The notes under the pieces are model-generated. The model was given only the letters and a program-made list of their open reading frames with translations. It did no database searches and was not told the DNA's origin. From an uncultured Helcococcus sp. (lineage in GTDB: Bacteria; Bacillota; Clostridia; Tissierellales; Peptoniphilaceae), in the NCBI GenBank assembly GCA_937926545.1, contig CALAZW010000064.1, forward strand, positions 1-36,866: a stretch of 36,866 nucleotides of DNA, written 5' to 3'. Shown here piece after piece: positions 24,490 to 33,363 of this stretch (positions within the stretch are counted from its first letter, which is position 1; each line of letters opens with the position of its first letter). The position numbers and the translations under genes are program-made.

Positions 24490-25326
24490 GTGAAATTTTG
24501 GAATGAACTGACCACATTAATATCGACCATAAGAATTGCAGATATAGTAGATATTTTAGCCATAACCTTTATTATATATAAATTAATTATGCTAGTTAAG
24601 GAAACCAGAGCTGAGCAATTATTAAAGGGATTATTTATTATTTTAATTTTCTCTAAAATTAGTTCTGCCTTTAACTTATATACCTTAAATTGGGTTATCA
24701 ATAATTTATTTACAGTTGGAATTGTCTTGGTTATTGTGGTATTTCAGCCAGAGCTTAGAAGGGCTTTTGAAAAATTAGGAAGGTCAAACAAATGGTTGAC
24801 CAATATTGTAAAGATAAAGGGAGAACAGTCCACATATAAGGCTGATGAGATAACCAACGCAGTGGCTTCTTTGGCAAGACAGAAGATAGGAGCCTTGATT
24901 GTAGTTGAGAGAAATGTAGGTTTATCAGATATAGCAGAGACGGGGACCTATATAAATGGTTTGGTATCAAGTGAGTTACTAATAAATTTATTTATTCCAA
25001 ACACACCCTTGCACGATGGGGCAGTGATCATAAAAGATGATAAGATTGTGGCCGCAGGATGCTTTTTACCTTTGACTTCCAATATGAATCTTTCCAAGGA
25101 ATTGGGAACAAGGCATAGGGCAGCTATAGGTATAACGGAAAAGAGTGATGCTTTTGTAATAATTGTCTCAGAGGAAACGGGTATTATTTCAACAGCTCAA
25201 AATAGTAATATATCAAGACACGTTGATACAGAGACCTTAAGAGGAATGCTTTACAAGGTGTTTTTAGGGGAAGAAGATAGAAAAGACGAAATAGATGGAG
25301 GATTTAATGAAACAGTTAAAAAATAA
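24490..25326 (+). CDS. cdaA: Diadenylate cyclase CdaA (c-di-AMP synthase)
   Basis: This 278-residue membrane enzyme makes c-di-AMP from two ATP. Three hydrophobic helices occupy residues 15-85, then a linker, then the DAC domain with DGA at 176-178 and RHR at 208-210, both needed for catalysis. c-di-AMP controls potassium and osmolyte uptake and cell-wall balance. The start is GTG, with GAAGGTGAT upstream. Its end overlaps cdaR by 20 nt. In most Firmicutes cdaA-cdaR is followed by glmM; here gltX follows. It leads a seven-gene plus-strand run. Confidence 0.95.
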   Translation: MKFWNELTTLISTIRIADIVDILAITFIIYKLIMLVKETRAEQLLKGLFIILIFSKISSAFNLYTLNWVINNLFTVGIVLVIVVFQPELRRAFEKLGRSNKWLTNIVKIKGEQSTYKADEITNAVASLARQKIGALIVVERNVGLSDIAETGTYINGLVSSELLINLFIPNTPLHDGAVIIKDDKIVAAGCFLPLTSNMNLSKELGTRHRAAIGITEKSDAFVIIVSEETGIISTAQNSNISRHVDTETLRGMLYKVFLGEEDRKDEIDGGFNETVKK

Positions 25327-26503
25327 TTGGGCAGCCAAATTAGTTTCTTTAATACTGGCTATTATCCTTTGGTCTTTTGTTATTGGAAGTGAGAATCCAA
25401 CTATAAAAACAACCCTATATAATGTGCCTATCACCATTGAAAACTCAGAAAAATTGGATGATAAGGGCCTGGTACTGATGAATGACTATAAAAAGTATAC
25501 AGATGTTACTGTCAAGGGAAAGAGAAATCAAATCTTAAACATAACCTCTTCCCACATAAGGGTTATAGCTGATGTGGATAACTTTAATGAAGGAACCCAC
25601 CTGGTAAAGATGAAATATGAATTTCCAGAAGGTGTTAGTTTAGCCAATGCACCTTTGACCATAGACCTGGATATCCAAAAGATAATCAAGAAGGATTTCC
25701 AAGTTATGATTGAAAACAAGGGAGAGTTGGGAGAAAACTATATTTTAGAGAGCATAGTTTCATCACCAGAAAAAATAACAGCCGTGGGACCAAGGTCCAT
25801 AATGGAAAATGTGGAAAAGATAGTAGCAGAATTTGACTTGGATGGGGTTACTAATAATATAGTGACAAATGTCAATGTCTACCCTGTAGACAAGAATAAT
25901 AAATTTGTAAATGATTTGGATCTAGGGCAAAATTTTGTTAACCTTAATGCTACGATTTTAGAAATGAAGGAAGTTGAAATCAAGCCTTCCACAATTAATG
26001 ACTTGTCAGATGACATAAGACTAAAAAACATTTCAATAATACCAAATAAGCTTTATATTAAGGGAAATGTTAAGGAAGTAGACAAGGTTGATTTCTTGGA
26101 AACAGAAAATATTGATTTAAGCAAGATTAGAGAAAATAAAATTATTGACATTAAGTTGAAATTACCAGATAATATACTACTGGCTAGTGATAAGATAGAT
26201 ATTAAGGCTAATATTGAAATAGATAAGATGGAGGACAAGGAAATGGAAATACCTCTATCCAACATTATCATAAAAAACTTAAGCGAGGATAGGAAGGTAG
26301 AATTTATCAGTAAGGATAAATTTAAGGTTAGGTTAAAGGGGTATGAAGAGGACTTAAGAAATCTAAAAATATCTGATTTGACTATAACTATGGATATGAA
26401 GGGAAAAATTCCTGGTGATTATACATTAACACCTAGCGTTAAAAATGATAAGATTAGAACTGTTAGTGTTGAAGACATCAGATTAAAGATAATAGAAAAA
26501 TAA
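25307..26503 (+). CDS. cdaR: CdaA regulator CdaR (YbbR-domain protein)
   Basis: This 398-residue protein has one N-terminal membrane helix (AAKLVSLILAIILWSFVIG) and then a chain of about four extracellular YbbR beta-domains, recognised by repeats such as NVPITIEN, IRVIADVDNFNEG, VVG-type turns and IPNKLYIKGNVKEVDKV. CdaR binds CdaA and adjusts c-di-AMP production. The start at 25307 is fixed by GGAGG at 25297-25301; an in-frame ATG at 25295 lies within that site. It overlaps cdaA, so translation is coupled. gltX starts 11 nt after its stop. Confidence 0.9.
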   Translation: MKQLKNNWAAKLVSLILAIILWSFVIGSENPTIKTTLYNVPITIENSEKLDDKGLVLMNDYKKYTDVTVKGKRNQILNITSSHIRVIADVDNFNEGTHLVKMKYEFPEGVSLANAPLTIDLDIQKIIKKDFQVMIENKGELGENYILESIVSSPEKITAVGPRSIMENVEKIVAEFDLDGVTNNIVTNVNVYPVDKNNKFVNDLDLGQNFVNLNATILEMKEVEIKPSTINDLSDDIRLKNISIIPNKLYIKGNVKEVDKVDFLETENIDLSKIRENKIIDIKLKLPDNILLASDKIDIKANIEIDKMEDKEMEIPLSNIIIKNLSEDRKVEFISKDKFKVRLKGYEEDLRNLKISDLTITMDMKGKIPGDYTLTPSVKNDKIRTVSVEDIRLKIIEK

Positions 26504-26514
26504 CGGAGGAAATT

Positions 26515-27993
26515 ATGTCAGAAGTAAGAGTAAGATTTGCACCAAGTCCAACAGGATATGTTCATATAGGTGGTTTGAGAACTGCCCTATATAATTATTT
26601 ATTTGCCAGAAATAAGAAGGGTAAATTTATTTTAAGAATAGAGGATACAGACAGAACAAGACTTGTTGACGGAGCTTTAGAAAACCTAATAAATGTAATG
26701 AATTGGGCTGGCCTTGAATACGATGAAGGTGTTTATGTAGAAGACGGTAAAATCGTAGAAAAGGGAGAATTTGGACCATATATTCAATCAGATAGGGTTG
26801 ATGCAGGTATCTATGATAAATACATCGATCAATTGATAGAAGAAGGAAAGGCTTATTATTGTTTCTGTAGTCAAGATAGGATTGACAACTTAAGAGAACA
26901 ACAAAAAGCTGATGGTTTAATGCCTAAATATGATGGTTTATGTAGGGGACTTACAACTGAAGATGCCAAGGAAAGAATAGCAAATGGAGAAAAATATGTT
27001 GTTAGACTTAAGTTGCCTGCCAATAAGGATATTGAATTTGATGATTTAATCAAGGGTAAAATATCAATTAATACCAATGACATGGATGACCAAGTTCTAA
27101 TAAAATCAGATGGTTTTCCTACCTATCACTTTGCTGTAGTAGTAGATGACCACATGATGGGGATAACTCACGTAGTTAGAGGAGACGAATGGATATCATC
27201 AACTCCAAAACACGTTTATTTATATGAAGCCTTTGGATGGCAAGCACCTACCTATGTTCACCTACCAACAGTATTAGGTGAAGACGGTAAAAAATTGTCT
27301 AAGAGAAAGGCAGACGTTGCTGTAGAAGACTTTGTTCAAAAAGGCTATATAAAGGATGCTTTAATCAACTATATTGCCCTAGTAGGTTGGTCACCAGCTA
27401 CAAATGAAGAAATATTATCCAAGGAAGACCTGATAGAACAATTTACCTTTGATAGGGTATCTAAAACAGGTGGAACCTTTGACGTTAAAAAATTAGACTG
27501 GGTAAATGGTCACTACTTAAGAGAACTTGACGATCAAGAAATAGCCAAGGAAATCAAACCTTTCCTTGTGAATGCAGGTTATGTAGAGGAAGATGTGACT
27601 GAGGAATATATGCTTAAGTTGGCAGAAACCTTTAAGACTGCTATAGATAAGTATTCTGAAATAGTTGAAGAAGCTAAATTGTTATTTAAAAATGTGGCTG
27701 ACGAAGATTTCTTTGAAGAAGAAGCAAAAGAAGCTTTAAAGGCAGAAGAATCTAAAACTGTTTTAAAAGCATTTAAGAAAGAAATTGAAGAAAATGGAAT
27801 AGACGATGAAATAGCTCAAACTATTATGAAGACTGTTCAAAAAGCATCAGGAATCAAGGGAAAACCTTTATGGTTTGCAGTAAGATCAGCCTTGACAGGA
27901 GCTGTACATGGTCCAGACCTTAAGAATACATTTGTTTTACTAGGTAAGGATGAAATTCTTAATAGAGTAAACTATGTATTAGAAAATTTTTAG
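26515..27993 (+). CDS. gltX: Glutamyl-tRNA synthetase
   Basis: This 492-residue class I synthetase charges tRNA-Glu. It has HIGG at 17-20 (HIGH box) within RFAPSPTGYVHIGG, and KLSKR at 260-264 (KMSKS box). Internal stretches FILRIEDTDR and VVRGDEWISSTPKH are typical. Whether it also charges tRNA-Gln (non-discriminating form) cannot be told from sequence reading alone; no glutaminyl synthetase or gatCAB is in the window. CGGAGG precedes the ATG. No T-box leader is present, because the gap to cdaR is 11 nt. Confidence 0.97.
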   Translation: MSEVRVRFAPSPTGYVHIGGLRTALYNYLFARNKKGKFILRIEDTDRTRLVDGALENLINVMNWAGLEYDEGVYVEDGKIVEKGEFGPYIQSDRVDAGIYDKYIDQLIEEGKAYYCFCSQDRIDNLREQQKADGLMPKYDGLCRGLTTEDAKERIANGEKYVVRLKLPANKDIEFDDLIKGKISINTNDMDDQVLIKSDGFPTYHFAVVVDDHMMGITHVVRGDEWISSTPKHVYLYEAFGWQAPTYVHLPTVLGEDGKKLSKRKADVAVEDFVQKGYIKDALINYIALVGWSPATNEEILSKEDLIEQFTFDRVSKTGGTFDVKKLDWVNGHYLRELDDQEIAKEIKPFLVNAGYVEEDVTEEYMLKLAETFKTAIDKYSEIVEEAKLLFKNVADEDFFEEEAKEALKAEESKTVLKAFKKEIEENGIDDEIAQTIMKTVQKASGIKGKPLWFAVRSALTGAVHGPDLKNTFVLLGKDEILNRVNYVLENF

Positions 27994-28000
27994 GTGGAAT

Positions 28001-29404
28001 ATGAAAGTTTATAATACGCTAACGAGAAAAAAAGAAGAATTTAAAACTATAGAAAAAGACAAGGTTAAAATGTATGTTTGTGGTCCTACAGTTTATGACT
28101 ATATTCATATAGGTAATGCCAGACCATTAGTTGTATTTGATACTTTTAGAAGATACTTGGAATACAAGGGTTATCAAGTTGATTTTGTAATGAACTTTAC
28201 TGATATAGATGATAAGATAATCAACCGTGCCCAAAAAGAAGACGTTGATTTTAAAAAAATATCTGAAAAATATATAGGAGCCTTTAGGGAAAATGCCAAG
28301 GGATTGAATGTGGATGATAGAGCTATCCACCATCCCAAGGCAACAGACCACATAGATGATATGATATCATTTATTGCGGACTTGGAAGAAAAAAGTGCTG
28401 CCTATGATTCATCAGATTCAGTTTATTTTAATATATCAAAGGCTAAAAACTATGGTAAATTGTCAAGGAAATCCATTGATGATTTAGAGGTTGGATCCAG
28501 GGTAGATATAAACGATAATAAAAAAGACCCTATGGATTTTGCCCTTTGGAAAAAACAAAAGTCTCCTGATGAGCCTGCCTGGGATAGCCCATGGGGCAAG
28601 GGAAGACCTGGTTGGCATATAGAGTGCTCGGTTATGGCCAAGTGTACCCTGGGAGAGACTATAGATATTCATGGAGGTGGTGAAGATTTACAATTTCCCC
28701 ACCATGAAAATGAGATAGCCCAATCAGAGACCTTGCATGACAAGTCATTTGCCAATTATTGGATGCACAATGCCATGATTACAGTAAATAGGGAAAAGAT
28801 GGCCAAGTCAAAAGGAAACTTCTTTACCCTACATGATATAGAAAAGGAATATGACCTAATAATAGTTAGAATGTGGTTGATATCAGCCCACTATAGAAGT
28901 CAGATAGACTTTTCTGTAGAGGCCATGGAGCAAATGCAAAGAGCCTATGACAGGTTAAACAATACTAGAAAACTATTGGAAAGATTAATAGAAAACTCTA
29001 AAATTGATGACCTTACAGAAGAAGAAGGACAATTTTTAGAAGAAATAAAAGCTTTTAGGCCTAAATTTGAAGAGGCTATGGATGATGATTTAAATACAGC
29101 CAAGGCCCTAGCCTATATATTTGATTTATCCAGATTATTAAACTCCAAGATAGACGAGAATTCTTCAAAAGAACTATTGGAAGAAAGTCTTAAGGAATTT
29201 ATTTTATTATCAGATATTTTAGGAATAGTCTATAAGGACGATGAGCTTGTAGATGAACAAATAGAAAGCCTAATAGAAGAGAGAAGTCAGGCAAGAAAAG
29301 ATAAAAATTGGCAAAGAGCCGATGAAATTAGAGATTTATTAAAGGAAAAAGGTATAGAGCTAAAGGATACTTCAACAGGAGTTGTTTGGAATCGAGTGAA
29401 ATAA
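28001..29404 (+). CDS. cysS: Cysteinyl-tRNA synthetase
   Basis: This 467-residue class I synthetase charges tRNA-Cys. It has YVCGPTVYDYIHIGNARP with HIGN at 36-39, zinc ligands Cys27, WHIECS, and the GGGEDLQFPHHENE stretch, and KMAKS at 266-270 in place of KMSKS. The C-terminal WQRADEIRDLLKEKGIELKDT is the usual tail. It begins 7 nt after gltX, whose stop lies in its ribosome binding region (TAGGTGG). In Bacillus the next gene is the ribonuclease mrnC; here it is rlmB. Confidence 0.97.
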   Translation: MKVYNTLTRKKEEFKTIEKDKVKMYVCGPTVYDYIHIGNARPLVVFDTFRRYLEYKGYQVDFVMNFTDIDDKIINRAQKEDVDFKKISEKYIGAFRENAKGLNVDDRAIHHPKATDHIDDMISFIADLEEKSAAYDSSDSVYFNISKAKNYGKLSRKSIDDLEVGSRVDINDNKKDPMDFALWKKQKSPDEPAWDSPWGKGRPGWHIECSVMAKCTLGETIDIHGGGEDLQFPHHENEIAQSETLHDKSFANYWMHNAMITVNREKMAKSKGNFFTLHDIEKEYDLIIVRMWLISAHYRSQIDFSVEAMEQMQRAYDRLNNTRKLLERLIENSKIDDLTEEEGQFLEEIKAFRPKFEEAMDDDLNTAKALAYIFDLSRLLNSKIDENSSKELLEESLKEFILLSDILGIVYKDDELVDEQIESLIEERSQARKDKNWQRADEIRDLLKEKGIELKDTSTGVVWNRVK

Positions 29405-29427
29405 CAACCTTTAGTATGGAGGTTATT

Positions 29428-30165
29428 ATGTCAGAATATGTAGTTGGAAGAAATGCAGTTATAGAGTATCTATCCAGTGATAAGGAAGTGGACAAGTTAT
29501 ATGTTCAAAAGGGAGACCTGAAGGGATCCATTAGAAAGATACTAGCTATGGCAAGTCAACAAAGATTATTGGTTGTTGAAGTAGATAAAAGAAAATTAGA
29601 CGAAATGTCTGAAGGAAGAAACCACCAGGGAGTATGTTTATTAGCTAGTGAATATGAATATTACAGCCTGGATGAAATAATAGATAAGGCAAAGGAAAAA
29701 AGCAATCCTCTAATAATAATCCTAGACCAAATTACAGACCCTCATAATTTAGGAGCAATTATTAGAACAGCTGAAGCAGCAGGAGCGGATGGAGTTATTA
29801 TTCCCAAGAGAAGATCTGCCACTGTAAATGCAACTGTCCATAAAACATCAGCGGGAGCTACAAGCTATATGAAGGTTTGTAAGGTAACCAATATAAATCA
29901 AAGTATTGAAAGATTAAAAGCAGAAGGATATTGGATTTATGGAGCAGATGGAAGGTCTAGTCAGAAGTATACAGATATAGATTATTCAGGACCAGTTGGC
30001 CTGGTTATAGGCAATGAAGGCCAGGGAATATCTAGTCTTGTAAAGAAAAACTGTGACCAATTGGTGACTATTCCCATGCTGGGAAAAACTGAGTCATTAA
30101 ATGCGTCAACTTCAGCAGCCATCTTAATATATGAAGTATTAAGAAGTAGAGATGCCAAACTATAA
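29428..30165 (+). CDS. rlmB: 23S rRNA 2'-O-ribose methyltransferase RlmB (TrmH/SpoU family)
   Basis: This 245-residue SPOUT methyltransferase modifies a ribose of 23S rRNA (Gm2251 in E. coli). An N-terminal substrate-binding domain opens with VVGRNAVIEYL. The SPOUT core shows DQITDPHNLGAIIRTAEAAG (motif 1), VIGNEGQGIS (motif 2) and IPMLGKTESLNASTSAAI (motif 3, SAM-binding knot). The ATG at 29428 follows ATGGAGG; the longer frame begins inside cysS. The stop lies within the next gene, a 14-nt overlap. Confidence 0.93.
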   Translation: MSEYVVGRNAVIEYLSSDKEVDKLYVQKGDLKGSIRKILAMASQQRLLVVEVDKRKLDEMSEGRNHQGVCLLASEYEYYSLDEIIDKAKEKSNPLIIILDQITDPHNLGAIIRTAEAAGADGVIIPKRRSATVNATVHKTSAGATSYMKVCKVTNINQSIERLKAEGYWIYGADGRSSQKYTDIDYSGPVGLVIGNEGQGISSLVKKNCDQLVTIPMLGKTESLNASTSAAILIYEVLRSRDAKL

Positions 30166-30685
30166 AGAGAAATATTTAGTAGTAGACGGCTATAATATAA
30201 TTAATAGCTGGGCTGAGTTAAATGAACTAAAAGATTTATCATTGGATGATGCTAGGGAGAAACTCATAGACTATATGTCAGAGTTTAAGAGCTTATCCGA
30301 TGAAAAAATAATAGTTGTATTTGACTCGTATAAAAAAGAGGGGTCGGTCAGAACGATCATTAAGAGGAAGGGTATAGAAATAGTTTATACTGAAGAGGAT
30401 GAACTAGCTGATAACTATATAGAAAGACTCGTATCCAACAAGAAAAAATATCAGGAATACAGAGTAGCTTCTTCGGATTCAATAATACAAAGCATAATTT
30501 TAGGCAGAGGTGCCACTAGAATTTCTGCAAATGAATTATTGTTAGAATACAATCAGAAAAAATCCTCCACGTTAAGTAGGAATAAGAAACAATATTCCAA
30601 GAGAAATAAAAATATTGTTCAACTAGATGATGAACAAATCAAAAAACTAGAAAAGTTTGAAAGGATTTTGAAAGAGGATAAATAA
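30152..30685 (+). CDS. rae1: Rae1/YacP ribosome-associated endoribonuclease (NYN domain)
   Basis: This 177-residue protein has an NYN/PIN-like fold starting with YLVVDGYNIINSW, whose Asp is a catalytic candidate, followed by IIVVFDSYK, YTEEDELADNYIERLV and VASSDSIIQSIILGRGATRIS. The C-terminal tail is basic then helical. Rae1 of Bacillus cleaves mRNA inside the ribosomal A site. The start overlaps rlmB by 14 nt and the stop abuts the mnmA ATG. The rlmB-rae1 pairing is conserved in Firmicutes and supports the call. Confidence 0.9.
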   Translation: MPNYKEKYLVVDGYNIINSWAELNELKDLSLDDAREKLIDYMSEFKSLSDEKIIVVFDSYKKEGSVRTIIKRKGIEIVYTEEDELADNYIERLVSNKKKYQEYRVASSDSIIQSIILGRGATRISANELLLEYNQKKSSTLSRNKKQYSKRNKNIVQLDDEQIKKLEKFERILKEDK

Positions 30686-31753
30686 ATGACAAAAAAAGTA
30701 TTATTAGGAATGAGCGGGGGAGTAGACAGCTCGATAGCAGTAAAGCTTTTACAAGATGAAGGCTATGACGTATTGGGTGCTACAATGAAATTGACAGATG
30801 ACAAGATAGTAAAGCACAATCATTTGCCAGAATCTATTTCTGATGCAAAGAAGGTGGCTAATGCCTTTAATATAGACCATATGGAAGTGGACTTTAAAGA
30901 TGAGTTTAATAGACAAATTATCTCATATTTTGTTGAAGCCTACGAACAAGGAACTACACCAAATCCATGTATTGTATGTAACAAGCAAATTAAATTTGGT
31001 AAGTTTTTGGATTTGGCAATCGATGAAGGTTGTGACTATGTTGCGACAGGTCACTATGCTAAAATTGAAAAAGATGAAACCACTGGAAGATATTTATTGA
31101 AAAGAGCAGTAGACAGTAAGAAGGATCAAACTTACTTTTTATACAGATTAAATCAAGATGCCTTATCCAGATCCCTAATGCCTTTAGGTTATTATACCAA
31201 AGATCAAGTTAGGGAAATAGGTAAGGAAATGAAGTTGGAAATAGCAGGTAAGAAGGACTCAGAAGAAATTTGTTTTGTTCAACATGAAGATCATGGATCT
31301 TTTATTTTGAGAATGAATCCAGATGCTGCCTTTCCAGGAAACTTTGTTGATGAAGATGGTAAGGTTTTAGGTCAACACAAGGGAATAATCCATTATACAG
31401 TAGGTCAAAGAAGAGGCCTGGGAATCGCCACAGGCGAAAGAATCTTTGTATCCAACATAAACCCTAAGAGAAATGAAATAACAGTCTCTGATGTGGATTC
31501 TATTATGAAGACAAAGGTTATAGTTAAGGATATCAACTTAATTCCATTTGATAGCTTTGAAGGTGAAATGGAAGTTACTACTAAGATTAGACATAGTATG
31601 ATCGAATATCCAGCAAAAATAAAAATGCTTGATGAAGATACTATTGAAATAAAATTTGATTCTCCTGTTAGAGGACCAGCAAAGGGACAATCAGCTGTAT
31701 TTTATGATGGTGATATTGTGGTTGGCGGAGGCTTTATTGTCGACTATAAATAG
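30686..31753 (+). CDS. mnmA: tRNA-specific 2-thiouridylase MnmA
   Basis: This 355-residue enzyme thiolates U34 of tRNA-Lys, -Glu and -Gln. The ATP pyrophosphatase loop SGGVDSS lies at 10-16. The two catalytic cysteines are in NPCIVCNKQIKF and EEICFVQ. The central VATGHYAKI and the GQRRGLGIA segment complete the family pattern. The gene follows rae1 without a gap (TAAATG), ending the seven-gene run. Its location beside gltX (charging of one of its substrates) is functionally coherent. The neighbouring tRNA-Lys has a CUU anticodon and so is not a substrate. Confidence 0.96.
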   Translation: MTKKVLLGMSGGVDSSIAVKLLQDEGYDVLGATMKLTDDKIVKHNHLPESISDAKKVANAFNIDHMEVDFKDEFNRQIISYFVEAYEQGTTPNPCIVCNKQIKFGKFLDLAIDEGCDYVATGHYAKIEKDETTGRYLLKRAVDSKKDQTYFLYRLNQDALSRSLMPLGYYTKDQVREIGKEMKLEIAGKKDSEEICFVQHEDHGSFILRMNPDAAFPGNFVDEDGKVLGQHKGIIHYTVGQRRGLGIATGERIFVSNINPKRNEITVSDVDSIMKTKVIVKDINLIPFDSFEGEMEVTTKIRHSMIEYPAKIKMLDEDTIEIKFDSPVRGPAKGQSAVFYDGDIVVGGGFIVDYK

Positions 31754-31759
31754 GTAAGA

Positions 31760-31787
31760 AAAGTTTAGGATTAATTTCCTAAACTTT
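31760..31787 (+). terminator. Hairpin after mnmA, probable operon terminator
   Basis: An 11-bp stem (AAAGTTTAGGA and complement) with loop TTAATT. The following T run is short (TCTTAT), so termination may be partial. Confidence 0.6.
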
Positions 31788-31800
31788 CTTATAAATTTAG

Positions 31801-31829
31801 TTGACATTTATTTTTTATAGTAGTATAAT
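31801..31829 (+). promoter_or_regulatory. Consensus promoter of the tRNA-Lys gene
   Basis: TTGACA at 31801-31806 and TATAAT at 31824-31829 are perfect consensus hexamers at 17-nt spacing. The tRNA starts 20 nt downstream. Confidence 0.95.
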
Positions 31830-31849
31830 CAATATTGTTGATGAGACAA

Positions 31850-31925
31850 GTTCCGTTAGCTCAGGTGGTAGAGCAACTGACTCTTAATCAGTGGGTCCAG
31901 GGTTCGAATCCCTGACGGAGCACCA
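31850..31925 (+). tRNA. tRNA-Lys (anticodon CUU)
   Basis: The 76-nt gene folds as a cloverleaf. The acceptor GTTCCGT pairs with ACGGAGC (one G-T wobble), followed by discriminator A and encoded CCA at 31923-31925. The D arm is GCTCAGGTGGTAGAGC. The anticodon stem ACTGA/TCAGT closes the loop CTCTTAA with CTT anticodon. The T arm is CCAGGGTTCGAATCCCTG. Its own promoter and terminator flank it. Confidence 0.97.
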
Positions 31926-31928
31926 AGC

Positions 31929-31965
31929 AAAGCGCTAAACTTACAGGTTTAAGCGCTTTTTTCTT
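31929..31965 (+). terminator. Terminator of tRNA-Lys
   Basis: AAAGCGCT-AAAC pairs with GTTTAAGCGCTTT with one bulged base, followed by a T-rich run. Confidence 0.88.
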
Positions 31966-32107
31966 TTGCTCTAAAAAGTCAAATATACTTGATAATATAC
32001 CCATAATTTTTTGCGGTTGCCTACAAAAATAATTACAAAAAACAAAAAATATTAAGACGACTTTAATTTAATAAACTGGTCATTAAATATATATTAGAAA
32101 TCCACTT

Positions 32108-32598
32108 CTAATATTGTTTGATTTCTGTAAGAATTAAGCCTCTACTAGTAGATTTATAAGTATATAGGCTCGTTTTATTGTTGTAAAAGTCATCAATTAA
32201 AAAATATATTTTATCAATTCCATTAAGGTCTAATTTAGAGATTTGATATATTATATCTGTTATTATATTTTTAATTTCATCATTATTTATACTAGTTTTG
32301 TTATTTTTTCTATATTCTCCAGCTATTATTACGGTACATAATTTTGAGTTGTTTTTTTCTTTATAGGTATTTACATAATTTAGATCTATAGCTTCATATA
32401 TTTTTTTCCTTTGTTCGACAATATGGATAATTTTTTTTCTAAATCATAAAATTCTTCACATGTCATATCTATTTTATTAATGGGTACTTGTTCGAGTTCT
32501 AATCCCCTCGAACTATCCGACTTAGTTTTTTCATCATAAAAAACACAGGATGATAAAACGAATAAGACTAGCAATGTACTTACACATAGATTTTTCAT
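32108..32598 (-). pseudogene. Lipoprotein gene broken by a one-base frameshift at a homopolymer
   Basis: From the ATG at 32598 (AAAGGAGAT upstream) the product begins with a lipoprotein signal, MKNLCVSTLLVLFVLSSC, with lipobox LSSC. The frame ends at 32386. Reading on in the next frame gives more than 100 open codons down to a TAG at 32108. That stretch includes YEAIDLNYVNTYKEK, LCTVIIAGEYRKN, ISKLDLNGIDKIYFLID and the end LILTEIKQY. Adding a single A within the A8 run at 32431-32438 or the A7 run at 32401-32407 restores one 163-residue lipoprotein. The family was not recognised. It may be a sequencing error, a real null allele, or a phase-variable switch. The DUF421 gene lies upstream on the same strand. 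Confidence 0.8.
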
Positions 32599-32739
32599 GT
32601 ATCTCCTTTCTGCAGTAGATGTAAGATTCTAAAATTAATTATTATTATTATATGGATAGATATAAATATTATTATTATCATATTCCAGACAAAAAATATC
32701 TTTGATATCATACCCTCTTTTATTTGTTTCTAAGGTTAA

Positions 32740-33269
32740 TCATCCCTCACTTTTATTTAATCTTTCTAGATCAATATGATTTATCTGTCCGTCCTCAATC
32801 AGAATCCAACCTAAGTCATTATCATTTTTTTTAATAACAGTTAACTGACCATTTGATTCTAACCAAATTGTTTTTATTTGGTTAATGGATGGGTAACCCA
32901 TTTGATGTAATTTAGGTATAATATCATCAGCTGTAAGGTTTATTTGATTAAAAGACTTTGTTTTAAATTGTCCATTGTCCATCAGTAATATGGGTTTTCC
33001 CTCTATAGTTCTTTTTGCTTTTAGGTTTTTACTTTTAAAATAGTTGACTAGTAACATTAAACTTCCCCAGGATAATATGGCTAAAAAAATCTTAGTAAAG
33101 ATATATCCATATTATAAATAATGCCACCTATAATACCTCCAAGAACATAATTACCAATTTGGTCAAGAGCTGAATTTGGTGCTATTTGCATTTTCCCTAA
33201 AAGGTGCATATAAATTAATAAAGAAATAAACCCAATGGCTAGTCTAATAAACATTCTAAATATTAACAT
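32740..33269 (-). pseudogene. DUF421/YetF-type membrane protein gene broken by a one-base frameshift
   Basis: Two pieces on the minus strand form one DUF421 protein. The first (33269-33081) encodes the helices MLIFRMFIRLAIGFISLLIY and the motif LGKMQIA, then NYVLGGIIGGIIYNMDISLL, and stops at RFF. The second (from about 33080 to 32740) encodes the LAILSW helix, then KAKRTIEGKPILLMDNGQF and the soluble YetF-like tail. Adding one T on the minus strand in the A7 run at 33083-33089 joins them into 176 residues without a gap. AAAGGAGAT precedes the start. DUF421 proteins are widespread in Firmicutes and often multicopy; function is poorly known. The same kind of lesion is found in the next gene. 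Confidence 0.85.
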
Positions 33270-33313
33270 GACTCTAATCTCCTTTCAAAAACTTTATTTA
33301 AATTAAAACTAAG

Positions 33314-33363
33314 ATATAAGAATATAAATTCTGATATATTTGTATAAAAACATATTCTTATAT
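33314..33363. repeat. 12-bp perfect inverted repeat in a divergent intergenic region
   Basis: ATATAAGAATAT at 33314-33325 is matched by ATATTCTTATAT at 33352-33363, with 26 nt between. It lies between the DUF421 gene (minus) and the GlsB gene (plus). Confidence 0.85.

Noticed and set aside
26504..26514. A T-box leader for gltX or cysS
   Set aside because: The gaps before gltX (11 nt) and cysS (7 nt) are far too small for a T-box.
31850..31925. tRNA-Lys as an integration site for a genomic island
   Set aside because: The 3' end of the tRNA is not repeated downstream in this window, and no integrase was found. The accessory-like content after it may still reflect an island ending beyond the window.
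31966..32107. Possible RNA gene after the tRNA-Lys terminator
   Set aside because: No promoter, stem or conserved RNA pattern could be supported; the stretch appears to be spacer.
32595..32711. A 38-codon minus-strand frame (MISKIFFVWNM...) whose TGA overlaps the lipoprotein ATG
   Set aside because: It is low-complexity, rich in ATA repeats, and its start has only a GAGGG sequence too close to the ATG. The overlap is suggestive but not enough to call a gene.
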